A DNA stretch of 10,000 nucleotides. Origin: Kiritimatiellota bacterium (GTDB taxonomy: Bacteria; Verrucomicrobiota; Kiritimatiellia; JAAZAB01). The notes below the pieces were generated by a model. The model searched no databases. It was not told the origin of the DNA and saw only the letters and a list, made by a program, of their open reading frames with translations. Both the position numbers and the translations under genes were made by a program. Positions 6,353-10,000 of this stretch are shown piece after piece (position 1 is the stretch's first letter; each line of letters begins with the position of its first letter). The stretch is from the NCBI GenBank assembly GCA_008636095.1, contig VSJD01000106.1, positions 1-10,000 on the forward strand, read 5' to 3'.

Positions 6353-8959
6353 ATGAAAAAGTATGCAAGCGAATGTCTGAAAATCATATTAGTGGCCGCA
6401 TTTTTTCTGATGGGAAACCAGGCGGTTCTGATGGCGGAAGATTCCCTGGTGGGCTGGTGGCGTTTTGATGAGGGCACCGGAGATGTCGCTCACGATTCCT
6501 CGGACCATTCCAATCATGGTAAAATCCATGGCGCTCAGTGGGACCAGGGACGCATCGGCGGCGCGATGCGTTTCAATGGGACGACCGATTACATTGAAGT
6601 CCCGCCCGCAGTATCTCTGGATCTCTCCACGGCAATGACCCTTTGCGCCTGGATCTATTGGGATACCCCTCCCTTTGGCAACTGGGACCATATTTTCGCC
6701 GTCAAAGGTAAAAATTCCTGTCCGTCCAGCGGTTATGCTTTCATATCCGGATGGGGTTCGGATCTTTATTTGCGTCTCAATAATGGAGCTAACCACCTGG
6801 TTGCCAACATCCCTTACCTCAATCCTTTCAAATGGCAACATTTGGCGGCTACTTATGACGGACAGGAAGCTAAACTCTACCTGAATGGTCAGTTGAAAAC
6901 CACGGTCAAGGGTGGGTACCCCATTATTAAAAACAATGATCCCTTGTATATTGGCGGCTTTGGGAAGGAGGGGCGTGCCGGTTTTATTGATGAATTGCGG
7001 ATTTACAATCGCGCGCTATCCAAACAGGAGCTTCAAAATCTTTATGCGGATTGCCATGAGTTCAAGATCGACGCCCCGCTTCCTTTGAAAGCCTTGGCCT
7101 TCCCTGCTGATTGGGAAAGAGGAAGCCATATCTATTTGATTGAAGATGAGGTTACCCCATTGGTCTTTTACTTGAAGGGAACTGGAATTAAAGACATACA
7201 GGAACCCAGATTACACATTGAATCTCCATCGGGCTTGGAAATTCTGGACGGCTTTCAATGGGTTTCCGACCAGCAAAATTCATCACCGGCGGTTCCTCTT
7301 TCAATTTCCAAAAAAGAATCTAAAACCAAAGAAAGTGGCGCGGAAGATGTTCATTGGATAGTTGACATTGACCAGGCCACCCTCCGTTTGCAGAAAAATT
7401 TCAGTGCGCATAATAGCAGTGCGCTATGCCTTTTTATCAAACCAAAATCAAAACCATCCTTGACTTCTGAAATACATTGGTATTTGGAATGCAATGGCAG
7501 AAGAGGAAACGAGCAGACTCTTAAAATCAATACAGTCCCGCCTTTTGATAATCGAAGAGTGTCTGACGACTTCCGTGTATTCCTGTACGACACCGAAGTG
7601 TTGAAATGTCCGAACGAGAAGACTTGGACACAAGTTGAATCGTTGTATCGAAAAGCGGGAATCAGCGGCGGAGGACTGCTCTATTGTCGAGATGCGCAAA
7701 TCGAAAAATTAGTTAAAAAGGGATGGGAACTTTTTTCAATGTGTTACATGTGGGGAGAATGCGTAGGATGGGGCGTGGATGCCGACGCATTTGGCGACCA
7801 AGCCAACAGTGTGCTGGCGGTTCTCAAGGATGGAACCAAAAGCAAAAGGAAACGGTCGCTTTGCCCGACTTATGTAATTGAAAATTGTCATCCTGGCAGC
7901 CTCTATTTCTGGGAAGCTAAAAAAGAAGTGGGCAAGTTTTACTTTCCGGGGGCGTTTGGGATTCAAAATGACTATGAATTGACGATGGGATCGGAATTTT
8001 CACCCGCCAACAGCTGCTTTTGTCCCCGATGCCTGCAGGCGTTTTCGAAATTTTCCAATGTGTCGGCGAAAAACCTGACATCGCAGGACCTTTTAAATAA
8101 ATACAAGAAAGAATGGTTTGAATTCAGGTTTTGGCAGTTGGCGAAAATGATGGATGTTTTTTCAAAAATTGTCCATGCCATTGATCCGAAGGCCAAAGCC
8201 ATGGCGTGCGCACATCCAATTATGAAAGACAAAAGCTGGAATCCAACGGGCATGGAGATTTATGATGACTGGGTTGATGAACATTGGCCAATGATTTACA
8301 CGAAAGGAATCGAATTTTACCTGACCATCGAGCGACAAAGGATCGTCAAAAAGCCATGGTATCCTCTGATAGGCATTCCTTTTCCGCCACCCGAAGTCAG
8401 CCCCGGTTATCGTGCGGACGATGTCAAAAACAACATTCTGGCTTGTGCGGCAAGCGGCGCTTCGGGGGTTTGTCTCTTTTTGGGTTCGACGTCATTGGAT
8501 GGCGGCTATTTAAGGGCGATTGGGGAGGCATCGCGCGAAATCGCAACGGTGGAATCTTTCTTTAAAAACAGAAAACGAAATGATAAAAGGGTTGAAGTTC
8601 AATTCGAAAATCAAAAAGGAAATTGGGAACGAATCCGGGAAGACGAGGAAAAACTGGCGGTTTATTCGGATTTCCCCAACCCTTCCAGCAGGGATCTCAT
8701 TTGCAAAAAGGTTCATGTTTTTGGGGACAAAATCTTGATTTCCTTGTACAATTACGATTACTACCATCGCGATCAACCTGCCGCACTAAAACTGTCGTTT
8801 CCAGACTTGAAGAAAGGTCCTTGCCGTTTGTATGACGCCGTTGATGGAAAGTCTATTTTTGAGGGGGAAACAGATAGCGAGCGGATGAAAGGCGGGATTT
8901 TATATTCGATTGAATATGGAAGCGTGAAGTTTTTGATTTTAGAGAAAAAGGACCTGTGA
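6353..8959 (+). CDS. Exported LamG + TIM-barrel glycosidase-like protein, family unassigned
   Basis: This is an 868-residue protein. ATG 6353 has GGGAGG 8 bases upstream. Residues 1-28 are a signal peptide ending LMA. Residues about 32-232 are a LamG fold (LVGWWRFDEGTGD, 'GTTDYIEVP', 'WQHLAATYDG', 'ELRIYNRALS'), plainly paralogous to the one in the preceding gene. A beta-rich segment (about 240-395) leads to a probable (beta/alpha)8 barrel (about 400-735). The barrel holds the strand-end motif NDYELTMGSEF (Asp540, Glu542, Glu548) and CFCPRCLQAF (Cys555, Cys557, Cys560). An acidic pair followed by 'CFCP.C...F' is a pattern I associate with uncharacterised glycosidase-like barrels related to the GH42/DUF4985 kind. 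The catalytic assignment is inference. The last 120 residues form a beta-sandwich, as in many glycosidases. It probably shares a transcript with the gene before it. The substrate cannot be named. Confidence 0.85.
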   Translation: MKKYASECLKIILVAAFFLMGNQAVLMAEDSLVGWWRFDEGTGDVAHDSSDHSNHGKIHGAQWDQGRIGGAMRFNGTTDYIEVPPAVSLDLSTAMTLCAWIYWDTPPFGNWDHIFAVKGKNSCPSSGYAFISGWGSDLYLRLNNGANHLVANIPYLNPFKWQHLAATYDGQEAKLYLNGQLKTTVKGGYPIIKNNDPLYIGGFGKEGRAGFIDELRIYNRALSKQELQNLYADCHEFKIDAPLPLKALAFPADWERGSHIYLIEDEVTPLVFYLKGTGIKDIQEPRLHIESPSGLEILDGFQWVSDQQNSSPAVPLSISKKESKTKESGAEDVHWIVDIDQATLRLQKNFSAHNSSALCLFIKPKSKPSLTSEIHWYLECNGRRGNEQTLKINTVPPFDNRRVSDDFRVFLYDTEVLKCPNEKTWTQVESLYRKAGISGGGLLYCRDAQIEKLVKKGWELFSMCYMWGECVGWGVDADAFGDQANSVLAVLKDGTKSKRKRSLCPTYVIENCHPGSLYFWEAKKEVGKFYFPGAFGIQNDYELTMGSEFSPANSCFCPRCLQAFSKFSNVSAKNLTSQDLLNKYKKEWFEFRFWQLAKMMDVFSKIVHAIDPKAKAMACAHPIMKDKSWNPTGMEIYDDWVDEHWPMIYTKGIEFYLTIERQRIVKKPWYPLIGIPFPPPEVSPGYRADDVKNNILACAASGASGVCLFLGSTSLDGGYLRAIGEASREIATVESFFKNRKRNDKRVEVQFENQKGNWERIREDEEKLAVYSDFPNPSSRDLICKKVHVFGDKILISLYNYDYYHRDQPAALKLSFPDLKKGPCRLYDAVDGKSIFEGETDSERMKGGILYSIEYGSVKFLILEKKDL

Positions 8960-9057
8960 TCATTGGAAAATGGATGATGCCATGTCTGCGAATTTTAAAA
9001 CGATGTTTTCGAAACATTAACAGTGATGATAGTATATTTGATGATTAAGGAGTTGGC
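8960..9057 (+). other. Short spacer before the phosphoesterase gene
   Basis: These 98 bases contain a small AAAAC/GTTTT hairpin (loop of 3) with no T-run, so no terminator is visible. I found no well-spaced promoter. Read-through from the upstream genes is the simplest reading. AAGGAG at 9047-9052 serves the next gene. Confidence 0.45.
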
Positions 9058-10000
9058 ATGCGTAAAATGGTTGAAAATATGTTTTTCCTTCTGAACCGGG
9101 ACATATTGAAGAATAGAGCGGTGGCTTTTGGAATGACGGCTTTATTCATTCTGGGAGTGGCAGTTTGTCATGCTGAGGATGAATCGTGGAAATTTGCCCG
9201 AATTTCAGATTGTCAGGGGGGTTTTGTCCGGACTGGTGGAGAAATAGCAAAGGCAATTGTGCAGGAAAAAGTTGATCTTGTAATTGTCGCGGGCGATTTG
9301 GATAACCGCGGAAGCGATGTGGCGTATAAACGCTGGCGCGAGGTTATGTCGCCGATTTATCAGGCCGGCATTCCGGTTTATCCGGTGAGAGGCAATCATG
9401 ATGCGGCCGGCGGTGGCAAGACATGGAAAGATGCTTTCGGAGCCGATATCCCCGATAATGGACCGACAAACGAAGTTGATTTTACTTATTTTGTCACGAA
9501 TAAAAATGCCCTCTTTATTGGAATTGACGTTTATGTCAACACCAACCGGTCTCATCGTGTAAATCAGGGATGGCTGGATAAAGTTATTGCAAAAAATACG
9601 TTGCCGCATGTATTTGTTTACGCGCACGAACCGGCGTTTAAAGTTTTGCATGCTGATTGTCTGGGCGCGTATCCCGAAGATCGGAACAAGTTCTGGGAGA
9701 CCCTGAAAAGGGCAGGCTGCAGAGTGTATTTTTGCGGACATGATCACGTCGTGGATCATGCCAGAATAGATGATGGCGACGGGAATCCTGATAACGATAT
9801 CCATCAGTATGTGGGCAGTACGGCGGGAGGATCTGTTTATCACGGCGGCAATTATGATGGCAAAAACGCGCCTTACGTGCCTGTACGAGTTTTTCATGAA
9901 GAACATGGCTATAGCTATCTTGTTGGTGAAATTAGGGGGGCTGAAGTAAAAATTTGTTGGAAATATCGGGTAAAATCAAATGTATTTGAACAGGTCGGGA
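9058..10000 (+). CDS. Exported calcineurin-like metallophosphoesterase (3' truncated by window)
   Basis: The frame runs from ATG 9058, with AAGGAG 5 bases upstream, to the window end without a stop, showing 314 residues. Residues 21-39 are a hydrophobic signal segment ending VCHA, with probable cleavage before Glu40. A 20-residue basic leader precedes it, and later ATGs (residues 4 and 8) could also start it. The calcineurin-like phosphoesterase signature is present in order: SDCQ (50-53), AGDLDNRG (78-85), RGNHD (111-115), AHEP (189-192) and GHDH (227-230). These are the two-metal ligands of the superfamily. The first motif is D-x-Q instead of the more usual D-x-H, a variant known in exported members. 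The enzyme should cleave a phosphomono- or diester outside the cytoplasm. Its substrate is unknown. Position behind the LamG genes suggests a shared task, possibly in processing a phosphorylated glycan or scavenging phosphate, which is inference. Confidence 0.9.
   Translation, partial: MRKMVENMFFLLNRDILKNRAVAFGMTALFILGVAVCHAEDESWKFARISDCQGGFVRTGGEIAKAIVQEKVDLVIVAGDLDNRGSDVAYKRWREVMSPIYQAGIPVYPVRGNHDAAGGGKTWKDAFGADIPDNGPTNEVDFTYFVTNKNALFIGIDVYVNTNRSHRVNQGWLDKVIAKNTLPHVFVYAHEPAFKVLHADCLGAYPEDRNKFWETLKRAGCRVYFCGHDHVVDHARIDDGDGNPDNDIHQYVGSTAGGSVYHGGNYDGKNAPYVPVRVFHEEHGYSYLVGEIRGAEVKICWKYRVKSNVFEQVG

Noticed and set aside
8995..9013. AAAAC/GTTTT hairpin as a terminator after the barrel gene
   Set aside because: The stem is only 5 A/T-rich pairs and no T-tract follows it.
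9205..9906. Long open frame on the minus strand (233 codons) opposite the phosphoesterase
   Set aside because: It is antisense to a gene with all five family motifs, its own translation shows no domain, and it has no ribosome binding site I can see.
1..10000. CRISPR array, tRNA or rRNA
   Set aside because: No regularly spaced direct repeats, cloverleaf or conserved rRNA segments were seen on either strand.

Overview
The window reads as chromosomal DNA from an uncultured, polysaccharide-degrading Gram-negative-type bacterium. The protein mix is a heparinase-like tail, an (alpha/alpha)-toroid protein, a DUF4434 protein, LamG-headed secreted proteins, a CehA/McbA-like protein and a secreted metallophosphoesterase. 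That mix resembles Lentisphaerota, Kiritimatiellota, Planctomycetota, Omnitrophota or Poribacteria-like genomes. The phylum is inference from gene content; no rRNA, tRNA or marker gene is present to settle it.

Region 1 (1-2403) is GC-rich and points right. It holds the C-terminal tail of a probable heparinase II/III-like protein, then a roughly 300-base spacer with a decayed piece of a REP-associated (IS200-like) transposase and two copies of a TGCATATATG palindrome. A complete 585-residue protein follows, with a helical toroid plus beta-sandwich layout typical of polysaccharide lyases and related enzymes. Region 2 (2444-3388) is one leftward DUF4434 TIM-barrel gene, convergent with region 1. 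Region 3 (3389-4018) is a 630-base divergent intergenic stretch. It has a GC-rich island with inverted repeats, a nested palindrome, and a terminator-like hairpin in the leader of the next gene. Region 4 (4019-10000) is AT-richer and points right, with three exported proteins. The first is LamG plus a CehA/PHP-like domain that has lost its metal-binding histidines. The second, 30 bases downstream, is LamG plus a TIM-barrel glycosidase-like protein of no family I recognise. The third is a signal-peptide-bearing metallophosphoesterase cut by the window end.

The three region 4 genes each have a strong Shine-Dalgarno sequence, and the first two very likely share a transcript. They look like an export module acting on extracellular or periplasmic glycans and phosphoesters. 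No substrate can be named from the sequence. The most notable points are the systematic loss of the PHP metal site, the two paralogous LamG heads on unrelated effector domains, the hairpin in the leader, and the base-composition change near 2.4-3.8 kb. I saw no CRISPR array, complete mobile element or phage gene.
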